A stretch of DNA of 64,000 bases, taken from assembly GCF_014898055.3 (NCBI RefSeq), contig NW_023604295.1, positions 138,166,676 through 138,230,675 on the forward strand. The letters are read 5' to 3'. Shown piece by piece: positions 46,560 through 58,064 of this stretch. Numbering within the stretch: the first letter of the stretch is position 1; each line of letters begins with the position of its first letter. Position numbers and translations under genes: made by a program. The stretch is from Talpa occidentalis. Its lineage: Eukaryota; Chordata; Mammalia; Eulipotyphla; Talpidae. A model generated the notes under the pieces. That model was given only the letters and a program-made list of their open reading frames with translations. It ran no database searches and had not been told where the DNA came from.

Positions 46560-47000
46560 CTTCTTCCAACTACCTGCAGTGGACAGATGCAAAGTTGAAT
46601 GGAGAATCTTTCCTCTGACCAGAGAGAAAGCCTGCAGGTCATTACCATCCCTTTTCCCTTCTACATATTTCAGCACCTCCTTTCCATTTGCTTATTGTCA
46701 TCGCCGTATGGTTTCATAGTGTCACTTCAATCTCAAATATCTGATAAAGGACATCTTTGCGGCTCTTACTCATCACCTTCTCTGGACATCCTTGTTCTCT
46801 CAAATCTATTCTCCTTATCACTCAAGCCAGTATCACAACTAGTCTGGCATCTGTGTGGTCAATTCTTCCTACTCCTGTCCCCTTGAATCAACTGCATCCT
46901 TTCAATTTATAGCCATTATCTTGGCTAGCCTCTATCACCACCCACCACCAGTTCCTCCTTCTGCAACCCATCCCGCTCAAAACCTACAGACAAATTCTAC
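46560..47000 (+). mobile_element. probable L2 remnant
   Basis: C/T-rich plus strand with CTTATTGTCATCGCC and TTATAGCCATTATCTTGGCTAGCCTCTATCACC..CAGTTCCTCCTTCTGC resembles the L2 CACCATCATCTCTCGCCTGGACTACTGCAATAGCCTCC region. Weak. Confidence 0.38.
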
Positions 47001-47409
47001 CACAACAGAGCTTTCTCTAAAGAAAATATAGGCAAACAAAACAAATGACGCGTAGTCAATTCTTTTTTCTTAGTGTTTAAGAAACAAATCCAAACTTTTA
47101 AAATAGGGATGGGAGAGAAAAAGCTGCAATAAACTTCAAGGGGATTGATTTATTAACCATTTCAGTATCTCCCATAACTGATTTTCTTCTATCGGTTAAT
47201 GGCCTTACATTAATTTGAGATGTTTCCTCGTTTCTTTTCTTCCATTATTCTAATTCCTTACCCTTGACATCAGTGCACAGACAAAGTCCTACCAGATCAA
47301 AGATTAAATAATACATGAGAAAAAAAGTCTCTCTCAGAGGATGTGAAACACTAAATGCTACAATGAATCTTATATCTTTGATAATATTTTTACGTGGCAA
47401 TGGGCTACA
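47001..47409. other. unclassified sequence
   Basis: AT-rich, nothing recognised. Confidence 0.4.
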
Positions 47410-48040
47410 ATGAAATAAAACAAGAAAAGATTTACTCCTAGGATTAAACCACACTGATTTCACCAAAGTTCTTCATGACCTTTTCTTACTGGTTCTTCAA
47501 GAGTGTAGATACTGCTGGTAACTCCTTGACCTCTCCTGCCTCCATTCAAGGACACAACACATGTTCTCTGTCAAAATTCTCTCTCCTATTCACACCTTAT
47601 TTCTACGAACTTTAAAACTCCATCTGGAATCCCTTCTTGATCTATAAAGACTTTAAGTTGATTAAATCAATATTAAATCATCAAAAATCACATGCTTTTG
47701 ATAGCATACAAGCCTCAATACCAACACAGATTTGAAACCCAGGCAGCAAGCCACTTAATGGATATTATTTGACACAGTCATACAAATTTTATCCTTGCAA
47801 GATGTGATTTTCTTTTGAAAATCTTTCCCTTTGCTCTGATTTCTGAAAACAAGATATTCATGAAAATCTAAAGTACCTAAAATTTAAACTAAATTTTTAT
47901 CCACCAGAATACAGGCTCCATGAAAGCTAGGACTTTGTTTCTTTGTTTTTAACTGCTATATCCCTCGCAATTCAATGAAAGCTGGAACACAGTAGCTGAT
48001 CATTACATGCTTAATAAATGATGAATGAATCAATCTAATA
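47410..48040 (+). mobile_element. L2 remnant including 3' end
   Basis: GATTTCACCAAAGTTCTTCATGACCTTTTC..GTAACTCCTTGACCTCTCCTGCCTCCATTC is L2 ORF-like. The end, CAGGCTCCATGAAAGCTAGGACTTTGTTTC..AACTGCTATATCCCTCGCAATTCAATGAAAGCTGGAACACAGTAGCTGATCATTACATGCTTAATAAATGATGAATGAATCAA, is the plus-strand L2 terminus. Confidence 0.6.
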
Positions 48041-49189
48041 ACAAATGGGAAAAAAAACTTACATAAAGGTACACTATAAAGCTGAATTGACCAAAATAGC
48101 ATTTCTGTGGATGGTTTTAATTTTCCCCCACCCCCATTTTTCTCATCAGCACACTTCTCATCTTTCATTTCAGCTTTTACTTTCCTAGCACATCTCTTTC
48201 CCATCTCACCCTCCTCCTCCACCCACTCTTTTTGTTCTTTTGTAGATGTTCATTAACATGTGTTAATCTAGTCAAAGCAATTGGAAGAGGGGGGAGAAAT
48301 TGGATGAATCTGAATAAGGGGGAACAAGATAGAGATGAGCTTTTAAAATGAAAGGAAAATGACAAAGGAAAATGACAAAGGTCTGACAAAATGGAATGAA
48401 GAAACAAAGGAAAATGAAAATAAAGATTGTTAAGTGATTGCATAAAAAATGCAAAAAGAGGAGCAAGAGACACATGGATGTTCAATCCTGAAATCAAAGA
48501 ATACAAACAATTTTTCTATAAAGAAATATTTTGAAAATGGTAAAATATATTCAGTTCATATTCATGAACAGAAGTAACAGAAATAGAAAATACAGGTCAC
48601 TGCTTTTTAAAAAGGTAATATTTTTGAGACTCAATAGATGAAAAGCTTTAATCAATCAAAATATCATGAGGATATTTCAAAATAAAACCTTTGCCCTCAA
48701 AACTAGAAAGCTCCATGCAAGAGTTCTAAAACAAACCCAAACTAAATTTTACTATTACTAACATTTTCACAGCAGAAAATGAAAATTGTGCAGAAGCATG
48801 CACTATAATGTTACAGGATAATTTCAGAAGCTGATTTTGTTTTGTAGAGTTATAATTTTTAAGTATTAGATTAGTTTATGACAGGAGCTAGCCCCTTCTA
48901 CTCTTCAATAATTCTTGATGAACAAATCAGATTTTTAACTATTGTGAAAATGTAAATATGACAATCTCAAAAGCAAAAATATACAAAAGCTGACACATAA
49001 TAAATTAGAGTCCATAATGTCAGACAAGAAACCTTGACAAAGAAAATGAAGAATATCCAAATAAAACTCATCACACAATGTTGGTTTCATTTGCACTAAC
49101 TGGACACCTTATAGAATAAGGAAGTGATGCTTAAGCCCAGTATGGGTGGTAGCAGGATTAGAAGGCATCATGGGGCTATAAAAAGGGCT
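48041..49189. other. unclassified sequence with a purine-rich patch
   Basis: The plus strand is purine-rich from about 48290 to 48480, with a short tandem of AAAGGAAAATGAC. This makes spurious pyrimidine-coded minus frames (48177-48506). Otherwise unrecognised. Confidence 0.4.
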
Positions 49190-49335
49190 GCATTTTAATG
49201 AGGTCAGCAGGGTTTTAAGTTTAGTTCTATCTCCAATTAGTTCCTTAATCCTACACAGTTAATTTCCTTGGGTAGAATGAAGATGATTTATAACATCTCA
49301 CCCTCTCAAAATTGCTATGAATACTGACTTTTAAA
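49190..49335 (+). mobile_element. MIR SINE remnant
   Basis: GGGTTTTAAGTTTAGTTCTATCTCCAATTAGTTCCTTAATCCTACACAGTTAATTTCCTTGGGTAGAATGAAGATGATTTATAACATCTC follows the plus-strand MIR order from the tRNA-like part through the core. Confidence 0.5.
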
Positions 49336-51384
49336 ATTGATTTCAACAATAAGTTTTTAAAATGATTTTAGCTAATATAAAACAATGTGTTTTAGAATTA
49401 ATATTCATATGGATTAATCAAAACATCCCAAGTGAAAATTTCACACTGAATACAGATAAAAAAGAATCAAAATAAAATATGCTACCTTCATTTATATCAC
49501 ATATTGACTGTCTTGGCACCGACACTGAATTGCAGAAATGGTAAATTTGTTAAGATGATTTTATCTTGTTTATTATTTTATTAGGCAGAGGAAAGCAGGC
49601 TAATAAATAAAATTTTTCTTTAAATTTCTGGATAGTCAATACTTTCTACTCTAACTGTTGTCTGAAGTTCTAGAAATAAGAGAAATTAAATGGCAAGTAA
49701 TGTGATTTGTTTCCTATTATAGTGATAACTTATTTTCATTTACTATCTACAAATGTTGCCTTGTGTTAATATTATATACAAGCAATGGAGTTGAAATACA
49801 GAAGAAAGATATTAGTGAATCTTCTCTCCAATAATGATTTATCCTTTCTTCCTTTCCCTGGCCCCTGAATTTGACTATGGTAACACTGGCCAGCAAAGGC
49901 ATTGCCCATGTGCCAATGTGCCAATCCAGCCATCTGCATATGTCATCTGCCATGCTCTTCATGGAATGGTTTAAAAGAGAAAAAGCTAAATAGAAATTAC
50001 CATTTATAGCAACTATATTTGTTCTCAGTAATTTTCACGTACTCTCTAAAAAAGTATTTAATACTTTAAAGTTACTTCACCCTTTATTAAAATCCACACA
50101 AACTCAAAAATATATTGGGTTATCATCTAAGTGAATTTTTCAACATTGTCAACATTTCCACATAGCTTTTTGTGCAGATTATAAATGGATCTTATTCATA
50201 CTCTATAAATACAGGCTAGTGTATTCATGGTCATTCTTAGAAATTTCTGTCCATTTGGCCACTCTCTAGACGATTTTCTCTTCCCCATCTAGTTAACAGC
50301 TTCTGAGGAGCACAGCTTCTCAATTTCTGAGCATGTTTAATCGACCACTTTGGTTACCATGCCAACCAACACCGAGAATTCTGAGCTTACACAGGGGTAT
50401 TTCAATACAGTGATCCAATTACTGTCAACAAATTCATGGGTAAAATAAAAGGAACAACATATTAATGAGATTTATTTCCTGAGACTAAGCTATGGAGATG
50501 TTTTCAGTGATTGTCATCAATTTTTAAAATAATCAGAATGCCATACCATCACAAGTGGGATAACTTTAATCCTCTCTCCCCCCTTTATGAGTTTATTTTC
50601 TATCAAAATGTCTGATGTCAGTATCTGTTTAGCTTCTTTTTATCACGAAAGCAAATGCCACAGGCATCTTTACTTACACTTGCAATACAGATACCATACC
50701 CTCCAAACCAGAAGTCACCAAATAGCAATCATGTATCAATTCTGTACTATAAAATAAAATCTTATGTAAGCAAGGGTTTATGGCATCATCCTATTAACCA
50801 CTGTTTTAAAAAAGTCTTTAGTTCAAAGGCAAAACCAACAAATGCTATGATTGAGACCTTTGAAACAAGATGAAGTCATGTTACAAAAAATACCCCCCAA
50901 AAAGAGTGTTCCTTCTTACAGATGATATAAATGCCAGCAATGACAGCACTGGATTGGAAATAGTACTTATTCCTTTCACTACATGAAAAGAAAAATGCTT
51001 AACTTCACTTTGGTGCATTTAGTATATTTATGATAATTAATTTTTGTTACAGAAGAATTTGTGTTTCTGAGAGAAACAATGAATAAAATATGAATATTCC
51101 TACTTTCTGGTAAATATTTCTCCTATATGTATAGAGATTCCATTTTAATATAGCCATTCTAAGTTTAGATTCTATTAGGTAACAGAATATTGATGCTTAG
51201 ATGAGTTAATTGTATAACAAACATCAAGTGATGGATGAGCTTATTTAAAACAATAAACAGAGATAATGAGTAGATGAATAGAAAAATATTCTACTTCTAG
51301 TAAGATGACAAGACTGTAATAATGCTCTTACATTGCTATTGAATATATCAGGTTTAAAGGACAAGACTAAAATTAATGGAAGCA
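49336..51384. other. unclassified AT-rich sequence
   Basis: No gene or confident repeat over about 2 kb. Frames are short and without domains. Confidence 0.45.
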
Positions 51385-51530
51385 GAGATATGGAACTCTA
51401 GTGCATTTCCTTAGCATTGCAAATGGGAAAATTGAAATCATGGAGGTTAAGTGATTTGCCCTTTGTCACCCAGTCAGCTAGTAGCAGTCACAAATTTAGA
51501 GCTCACTTTACTATTCCACATGAATTTGTA
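51385..51530 (-). mobile_element. MIR SINE remnant
   Basis: AAATGGGAAAATTGAAATCATGGAGGTTAAGTGATTTGCCCTTTGTCACCCAGTCAGCTAGTAGCAG..AATTTAGAGC is a strong reverse-complement MIR match. Confidence 0.82.
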
Positions 51531-52523
51531 AAGTTCTAAGATGTGCTATTATAAATGTTCTTATATGGAAGTGAAGACTCATTTATAAGAGATTAAATTG
51601 ACATGTTTAAAATTGAACTCAGTTGATTACAATCACTTAAATCTGTGTAAGGGAGAAAAGCACTGATTTTCACTCACCTAATACAGACAATTCTTAGAAT
51701 GATTATATGAAAATGGGACCCCTTAGCATACCAGAAACATTCATATTCTACTTACATACTCACACATACAGGCATCTCTAAAGACTAAATCATTTTCTAA
51801 TTCTTTTTTGTATTTTTATTGTCTTTCTGAAAATTGGCACAATGTCCCCATACTTCCCAAGACATTTCCATATTTAACATCTTTATGGGAAACATGTCTC
51901 TTAATCAAATGGATGCCTTGATACAATGGCTTGTGATCACATCTAGTTACTAATTATATAACTGTGGAGTCTTCATAAGACCTAAGTAGTCTTCAGTAAA
52001 ATTAGAACAGAAACAAAAGAATGTATGCTGGCAGGTAGTAAAGTTACCAGTAAATATGCTTTTATAATGTAATTTTGTTTCTGGATGAATGATTTGATCT
52101 TATTACAAAAATGTATTTAATTTCCATTAGGAATTTTAAATCTCATATGTTTAATTTCAATACCTGTGTTTATTGACAATAACCTCTACCATTTAATTCT
52201 GTAAAAAGCAAAGTCAAACTCATAGGAAAGATAAACTCAGCTGATGAGTCATACCATTTCTTTGTAATCCCAGAATTGCCCACAAGGTATTTCGTTTTCA
52301 TTCTTAAAAGCATACTCAAATATCAAAAATCAGACATGGAAGTAATTAAAGGAGAGGAAAAAAAAAGACAAGTAATCTTATATAATCTTTTTTCCTGCTC
52401 ATATAATACATTTATTTTTTAATGCACTTGGGAAAAATACCTCTCCTTATTAAGATACTCTGTAAAGTTTTATAGTTATTTATTGCTGTACTTTTTTAGT
52501 AAACTTAGTTATTTTAAAAGGTA
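51531..52523. other. unclassified AT-rich sequence
   Basis: Nothing recognised up to the LTR target duplication. Confidence 0.45.
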
Positions 52524-52527
52524 ATTC

Positions 52528-53120
52528 TGTAACAGGGTGGTCCCCAGGAAAGGGGGAAGTTCCAGGTTCCCTGCCCCACCCAAGGGAGGGTGGAGCTGAG
52601 CAGGAAGAGGAGAAGCTGCAGAAGAGACTGAGGAAGGAAGCAGGATGGAGCAAGGAGACCTGGAGGAGGCGCATGGAGCCTAGAGACACGTGAAGAAACT
52701 GCGCTTGTCTTTTGGTCGTGGACTAGGTGACACAGATGTGGGTGAGACCCGTGGGGAGGTGACAATGGCAGCTTTTATTTTGATGTTGATTTTGCTCTTT
52801 TCCTTCCGGGCTTGTCCAGTTGTTTGTGACCCTTTGCTGTGGGTCCCCACTGGAAGATGCTTTAGACTTGTGGCAGGCTTTGGGGCCTTGTTCTGGGCCA
52901 ATCCCATTTGGATGGACTTTTACCCACGAGGGGATGGGTAACTTTGGGTGCTTCATTTAGAAACTAGACTCTTTGCCTTACCTGTATTGTTTCTTAGTTT
53001 TATGAAAGTTCCTTCCCATTAAAGTCTCCTATGTTTTGTGTTGATGCGGCGGATGGCAGAACCCATGTAGAATAGGCAGGTTTGCGGGGTTTGGGCTGCC
53101 CCTCTCCCTGTCCTATAACA
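52528..53120 (+). mobile_element. solo LTR of an endogenous retrovirus (class I-like), complete
   Basis: 593 bp starting TGTAACAGGG and ending CCTATAACA, thus TG...CA. It is flanked by the 4-bp direct repeat ATTC (52524-52527 and 53121-53124). It is the same family as 13602-14488 in opposite orientation. ATTAAA at 53018-53023, followed by a GT-rich stretch, is the candidate polyadenylation signal about 100 bp from the 3' end. I see no clear TATA box. No internal viral region remains. It is distinctly GC-rich against its surroundings. The 60-83-codon frames within 52480-52956 are LTR sequence, not genes. The family name is unknown to me. Confidence 0.88.
53018..53023 (+). promoter_or_regulatory. 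candidate LTR polyadenylation signal ATTAAA
   Basis: ATTAAA with a downstream TATGTTTTGTGTTGATG GT-rich element. The equivalent (complement at 13700-13705) is conserved in the second copy. Whether it still works is unknown. Confidence 0.45.
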
Positions 53121-53129
53121 ATTCCATTT

Positions 53130-53375
53130 CAAATTTTACGGTTCAGATAAAACCAAAGCAATAACAAAATCTAGAAATCTGACTGTGAAAATGAGCACAC
53201 CAGAGGGAGGAGGAAGAACAAAATGGGAGGTAGCACAATGGACTATGGTAGGGGACTACGGGTGCCTTGGTGGAGGGTGTGGTATGGTAACATACATTGA
53301 AGGGTGTAATCCTCTATCTCTAAATCATATACAATGTTATCAAAATAAAACCAAACAAAAAATTGAATTGATTAA
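53130..53375 (+). mobile_element. LINE-1 3' end (plus strand)
   Basis: GACTACGGGTGCCTTGGTGGAGGGTGTGGTATGGTAACATACATTGAAGGGTGTAA, then AATCATATACAATGTTATCAAAATAAAACC, is an L1 3' UTR-like tail related to 6630-7075, ending in an A-rich stretch. Confidence 0.55.
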
Positions 53376-53439
53376 ATAGCTGCTTTGGGAGAAAAAAAGA
53401 AAGGAAATGTTTTGAGCCCAAAAGATGTTCATGGTTTAT

Positions 53440-53940
53440 GATGAATGTAAGACTCTGGGAAGGCTTCCCTGATGAGCTACTATGAGCTGAAGCTTGAAGA
53501 GTGACTGTGAATGGCAGGTAAGTAAGAAGAGATGTTACCTGCTGGACCAGCAACATCCTAAAGAGCCTGTCATACCCAGAAAGGAGTGATGAAGTTGTGT
53601 GAATGAGGAAGTTGTAAAACTGGGCTAGAGAGTTTGCTTTGGACCATATTGTAGAGGAGAATTTAATCACGCAGGGAGTGAAAAGGATGGAAATCTTTAA
53701 GCTACAGAATACATGAATATTTAGGTGGAGAAAAATAGCTAAATATGAACAGAGGGGAAAAGCATAGTGGAGATAATTGTAATAGCTTAAGGCAAGAATT
53801 CATTAAGAATCTTAAAGCTACAGCAGAACCGATGAAGATGAGAAGCCAGAACGAGGAGACATTTCTGAGGTAAAGGTATATGACAGCCAATTAGATACAG
53901 AAGGAAATGAAGAAGACATCCCAAATGACCCCCAGCCTCA
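53440..53940 (-). mobile_element. L2 remnant
   Basis: CTCTGGGAAGGCTTCCCTGATGAGCTACTATGAGCTGAAGCTTGAAGAGTGACTG is a strong reverse-complement match to the L2 3' UTR (GGGAAGGCTTCCTGGAGGAGGTGACATTTGAGCTGAG). A diverged continuation includes TAATTGTAATAGCTTAAGGCAAGAA and GACATTTCTGAGGTA. Confidence 0.65.
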
Positions 53941-54034
53941 CAGATTTTAATACAACATACAAATTTGGAATAGGAGTGTAGAATGTAGAGTAGATTTAGC
54001 AATAAACTGATACATTTCATTCTGGACATTTGGC

Positions 54035-54475
54035 ACTTGAGGTGCTATCACTCTGTGGTAGCAGCCTCTTAGATGGTACCCATAGACCCCTGCCTCATAG
54101 TATTCATGCCTTTCTAGAATCTTCTCCACTTGAAGAAGGGCTACATTTATTGACTTACTTCTAATAAGTGGAATATAACGAAAGTGATGGACTGGTTGTT
54201 TCCAAGATTGCATTATAAAAGCACTGTAGCTTTCATTCTGCCACCAGTCTCTCTTAGATCCTGTGCTCAGAAGCCAGTTACCATATCAGGAGGCAACTCT
54301 GTTGGGAGGCCCGAGATGTGAAGAACTGAGGCGTAACCACATGGTAACAAGTGAGTAAGCAACCAACCAGATCTGTTCCAACAAGTTGAGTCTCCAGGTG
54401 AGATTGCAGCTGTGGGCAACAGCTTAATGGCAACCTGTCACTTTCCAACATAGCACTCTGTTGTTCTCATAAGTA
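54035..54475 (+). mobile_element. MLT1-type LTR (ERVL-MaLR)
   Basis: GTAGCAGCCTCTTAGATGGTACCC, CATAGTATTCATGCCTTTCTAGAATCTTCTCCACTTGAAGAAGGGC, ACTGGTTGTTTCCAAGATTGCATTATAAAAGCACTGTAGCTTTC, and GGGAGGCCCGAGATGTGAAGAACTGAGG follow the MLT1 LTR order. Non-coding remnant. Confidence 0.72.
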
Positions 54476-54849
54476 TACCACTGACATTTTCTTTCATATC
54501 CATTTATTTCTGTGTGCATGTTGTCTTGGTTGTAGTCTGTCTCCAATTCTACATCAAAATCTCCCTAATCTAGTCTGCCTCGTTCAGTGATCCTTAGAAG
54601 AGTGACCAGCATAGTACTTCTAAAATAATTATCTCACATACTCATGTAATTTACAGAATTTGAGATGGATTTTATCATGAACAGGAAGGTAAAATACCCT
54701 AATGGAATGGAAACAATAATATATGCTAAAATAATAAAAATCTATTTGATCATCTACAAATTACCAAGAAGTACATTAGATTATATATAGTATTGTATTT
54801 CATAATATAGCAACCTTAACCGATATCAACCTTGATATTTTCCCTATTT
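54476..54849. other. unclassified AT-rich sequence
   Basis: Nothing recognised. Confidence 0.4.
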
Positions 54850-54965
54850 TATAATAATAAAATAAAGTTTTTTTCAGAAGTTACCTGACCAAAAATATGG
54901 CCAGTATATGGCAGAGTTAGGATTCAATTCAAGTTTATTTCTGGTTATTTCCACTATCTCTTTCC
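54850..54965 (-). mobile_element. MIR SINE remnant
   Basis: AGAAGTTACCTGACCAAAAATATGGCCAGTATATGGCAGAGTTAGGATTCAATTCAAGTTTATTTCTGG follows the reverse-complement MIR core and tRNA-like part. Confidence 0.65.
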
Positions 54966-56154
54966 TAGTAACTTAGAGTTTTTTTACTATGCATGTGTCA
55001 AAACTAGAATATATGTCATTCTATTACCTTAGAAAAAATTTATGTGGTTTTTACAAAAAAAAAGATCATAACTCAGCAGTGATATTTTCATCTGGGAATT
55101 CTAGAAGAGGTGGTGACATATAATTCCTACGGGTAGTGTGAATGGAAGACAAAGTCTTGAAGTTCTTAGTTTATGTAAGCTGTTTGCTTGTTTGTTTTTG
55201 AACTAATGAACATATAATAAGTTCCCATAAGCATTTCCCTCCCCTGAGCTTACTGAACTCACTTTGAATGTTGTTCTAATTCAAAACAACAATTTCAAGA
55301 ATATCTATAACGTCCTAAATTATAATTTGTACATGGTAAGTTTACATCTTAACTTTTTAGAGTAAAATGACTGCCTCAACTTAGAGTCTTTTCCATGCCA
55401 GTCACTCTATTTCTTCTAGATAACATGTACATTTAAACAGGATAATGCAAGATGTCAAATAAGTAACTCAATGACGCATATGTGTTAACCTCAATTATAA
55501 CCTCAATATAATTTTTAATTTCATTTTTTAAATTATGTTTATGAATAAAGAATACCTTGTGATTTAAGTCACAATATTAATGCTCCACTATTTCAACTAT
55601 GTTTAGGATCTCTGATATAATTCCTTCATGACATTCATTAGTTATTGAGATTGACAATGGTATTAATAGCAACAGCATTTCCTGACAAATGGGACCTGGA
55701 ATTTGTGTTTATTCCCTCCCCTCAAGTATTGAGCCCCCCCCAATATATGCTGAATACATAACTATTTATTATATGCATTAGCATTTTCACTAACTTTAGG
55801 TTTCAGATCTCAGTTCACCCCATTAAACCATGATTAAATTCATTTTCTCCAATATCTATTTGAAGAATCCAGATTGGAAGTTGCTTATCATTTCACATCT
55901 TACAACATTCTTTGAAGTAATTAAGAGCTTATACATAGGACCATGGATTTCAAAAACCCTTTTGATTTTCAAAAGCAAAACTTTTAAAGTGTTATCCAGA
56001 AAGTTCTTTAGCTTCAATGTTTGCCATCTCAGACTAAGTTTCCTTTCAGACTCTGAAATTTCAAATCCGTTGTATTCTTACTTTGATATATAAATTAGGA
56101 CTCACAATTGGGAAATTTACCAGGCATTTTAACCTGCAAAAATAACTGAGTAGG
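54966..56154. other. unclassified AT-rich sequence
   Basis: A 7-C run lies near 55735-55741. No gene or confident repeat. Confidence 0.45.
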
Positions 56155-56314
56155 TCAGTGATTATCAACTGTGGTTTGCCGGGGAAAATGTTTGCAAGGC
56201 AGATGTCCTGGATTTACTGAATCAGAAACTCAAAATGGGGAGGAGAGGGCAGCAATCTTTGTCACCCAAAAGCAGGGGAGATTCAAGCAAACTAAAGTTT
56301 AAGAACTACTGTAT
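56155..56314 (+). mobile_element. MER5A-type (hAT-Charlie) DNA transposon
   Basis: CAGTGATTATCAACTGTGGTTTGCC, CTGGATTTACTGAATCAGAAACTCAAAATGGGG, AGCAATCTTTG and CTAAAGTTTAAGAACTACTG match the MER5A order, including its inverted ends (CAGTGRTTMTCAA...TTNAAGAACYACTG). Non-autonomous and non-coding. The SINE at 56315 duplicated its last bases. Confidence 0.82.
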
Positions 56315-56581
56315 GGGCCTCCCCAGTGGCACAGCGGTTGAGCGCTGGGCTGCAAAGCTGCCAGCAGCCTCTGCAGCACCGGTTCGATCCCTGGCCACCT
56401 CCGAGGGTCCCACATGGCTTGGAGACCTCTCCTGCTGTGCCTGCTGCTCCCCTAAGCAGTGTATTTTGTCAGTCTGCCTGTTCTGTTCCCCACTCTGTCT
56501 CTGGTGAATCCTCTCACCCTCCCGCGCTTCTGACTGTACCCAATGCTTGCATAAATAAATAAATAAATATTAAAAAAAAAA
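56315..56581 (+). mobile_element. tRNA-derived T+ SINE (Rhin-1-like) at the end of MER5A
   Basis: Head GGGCCTCCCCAGTGGCACAG, intact B box GGTTCGATCCC, tail CTTGCATAAATAAATAAATAAATATT plus poly(A). Perfect 11-bp target duplication AACTACTGTAT at 56304-56314 and 56582-56592. The 78-90-codon frames here are SINE sequence. Confidence 0.96.
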
Positions 56582-56592
56582 AACTACTGTAT

Positions 56593-57150
56593 ATGTGCCA
56601 CTTATGTAATTTACAAAGAAACATATATCCCAAAGTCACAAAAATAGCATATCTACTGGGAAGTACAGTTAATAATCATTCTTCAAAGTTATCCACTTCT
56701 AACTAAGGTAAAAGAATCACCTTATTCTCAAAAAGGCTGCTGTTTATCATTATATAATCTTTAAATAAGGTCATCTGTGTAAATTTGGTATTAAAATTAT
56801 CTTTAAACAAAACATCCTAATAGTGTGTAAGTACCTACTCTAAGACTTATAAAAATCTGGTTATGACATTTATAATCTAGTTCTTTGGGTAGGTGAATAT
56901 CTCCTTGGTTCTGGTGCCACATTTAAATAGCAAAACATAAAAGTTTAGTTATGGAGTGAAGAAGGCTTGAGGAACACAGCATGGATTTAACAATGAACAA
57001 TGTGGTAAGTTTCTGCAGAAGCTTCCTTACTCACTTAATATCACCTAACCAAAAACATACAAACAAAACCTCTTTTTAATTATTTTTGGTAAATGCAGGG
57101 GAGACAACTTAACTTTTTTATTGATAATCTCTGATAGGTAAGTTGGGAGG
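56593..57150. other. unclassified AT-rich sequence
   Basis: Nothing recognised. Confidence 0.4.
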
Positions 57151-57159
57151 GCTGGCCGT

Positions 57160-57300
57160 TTGTTTATTGAGGTAACACTGGTTTACAGCATATTGATATA
57201 TTATTTGGGGAACACATTCATGCCTCCTCAGATGTATGTCACCACATTCATCACCAAACTACCCATAGTTCCTTACTCATACATTTGGGGTGAGTTTAAC
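57160..57300 (-). mobile_element. L1-like 3' UTR fragment
   Basis: TTTATTGAGGTAACACTGGTTTACAGCATATTGATATATT, then ATGTATGTCACCACATTCATCACCAAACTACCCATAGTTCC, is the reverse complement of a typical mammalian L1 3' region in word order. Confidence 0.6.
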
Positions 57301-57949
57301 TTTTGCTATTCTACTCACGTGTGTCATTTCTATTAATCTCTGCAACTTGAGTCAATTCTTTTTTAGAGCAAATATAGCACATAGCTGAAATAAAAACATT
57401 ATTTTTTTCTCTGTAGCTATATTTTCTCCTGAGAAAACAGCAGATTTCCTCAGGAAAGCAACTTTACTGAGGGGAAATAGAAAATGTAGTTTTCACACTG
57501 CTCTCAAAGAGGTATTCAATTTTTGTCTGGCAAATCCTCAGCTCTATTTCACATAAAAGAAAATGAAGGAAATTGGAAATCCTTGCCAGAGGCTAGTTAT
57601 GAACAGAAAGCTCAGATTTCAGTGTGGCTTGACATGTAATAAAATATAGGATAGTAACATCTCCTTTTATTTTTTTCCATTTTGCAAAATGAGGAACAAC
57701 ATTATTCTTCCCCAACCATGCCCTCTCAACTGCTCTACCAGTCTAGGTCCTGCCTGTAGATATCTTAGGCAAAACCCTCAGTGCTCTGGAGTCTCCAGGG
57801 AACTCAAACCATCTTTCTTAATTCTTAACTCTACTGAAATATGTCATTTGATTTTTTTGGTCCAAAAAGACATCCATTTCTTTAATTTTTGATTATGAAA
57901 AACACTGTCATTTCTGGCCAGTGGCATTTAATGATCTCTTCCCAAAACA
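57301..57949. other. unclassified sequence
   Basis: Nothing recognised. A C-richer patch at 57700-57800 carries only a short frame. Confidence 0.4.
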
Positions 57950-58020
57950 GACACTATGGATAGACCATTATCTTCTCCTCTCCCCTTTTCATGGATATTG
58001 TCCATTATATCCATAGTGTC
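57950..58020. repeat. 13-bp inverted repeat with 45-bp spacer
   Basis: GACACTATGGATA at 57950-57962 is the exact reverse complement of TATCCATAGTGTC at 58008-58020. The spacer is C/T-rich. It could form a stem-loop. No transposon target duplication was seen. Confidence 0.9.
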
Positions 58021-58064
58021 CAGTATTTCCCCCTCTCCCTTCTACCCTTTTCACAAATCTAAAA

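Noticed and set aside
52480..52956. Cluster of frames in the GC-rich block at 52.5-53 kb, first suspected to be an exon or CpG island
   Set aside because: The block is exactly an LTR bounded by ATTC duplications and is repeated in reverse at 13.6-14.5 kb.
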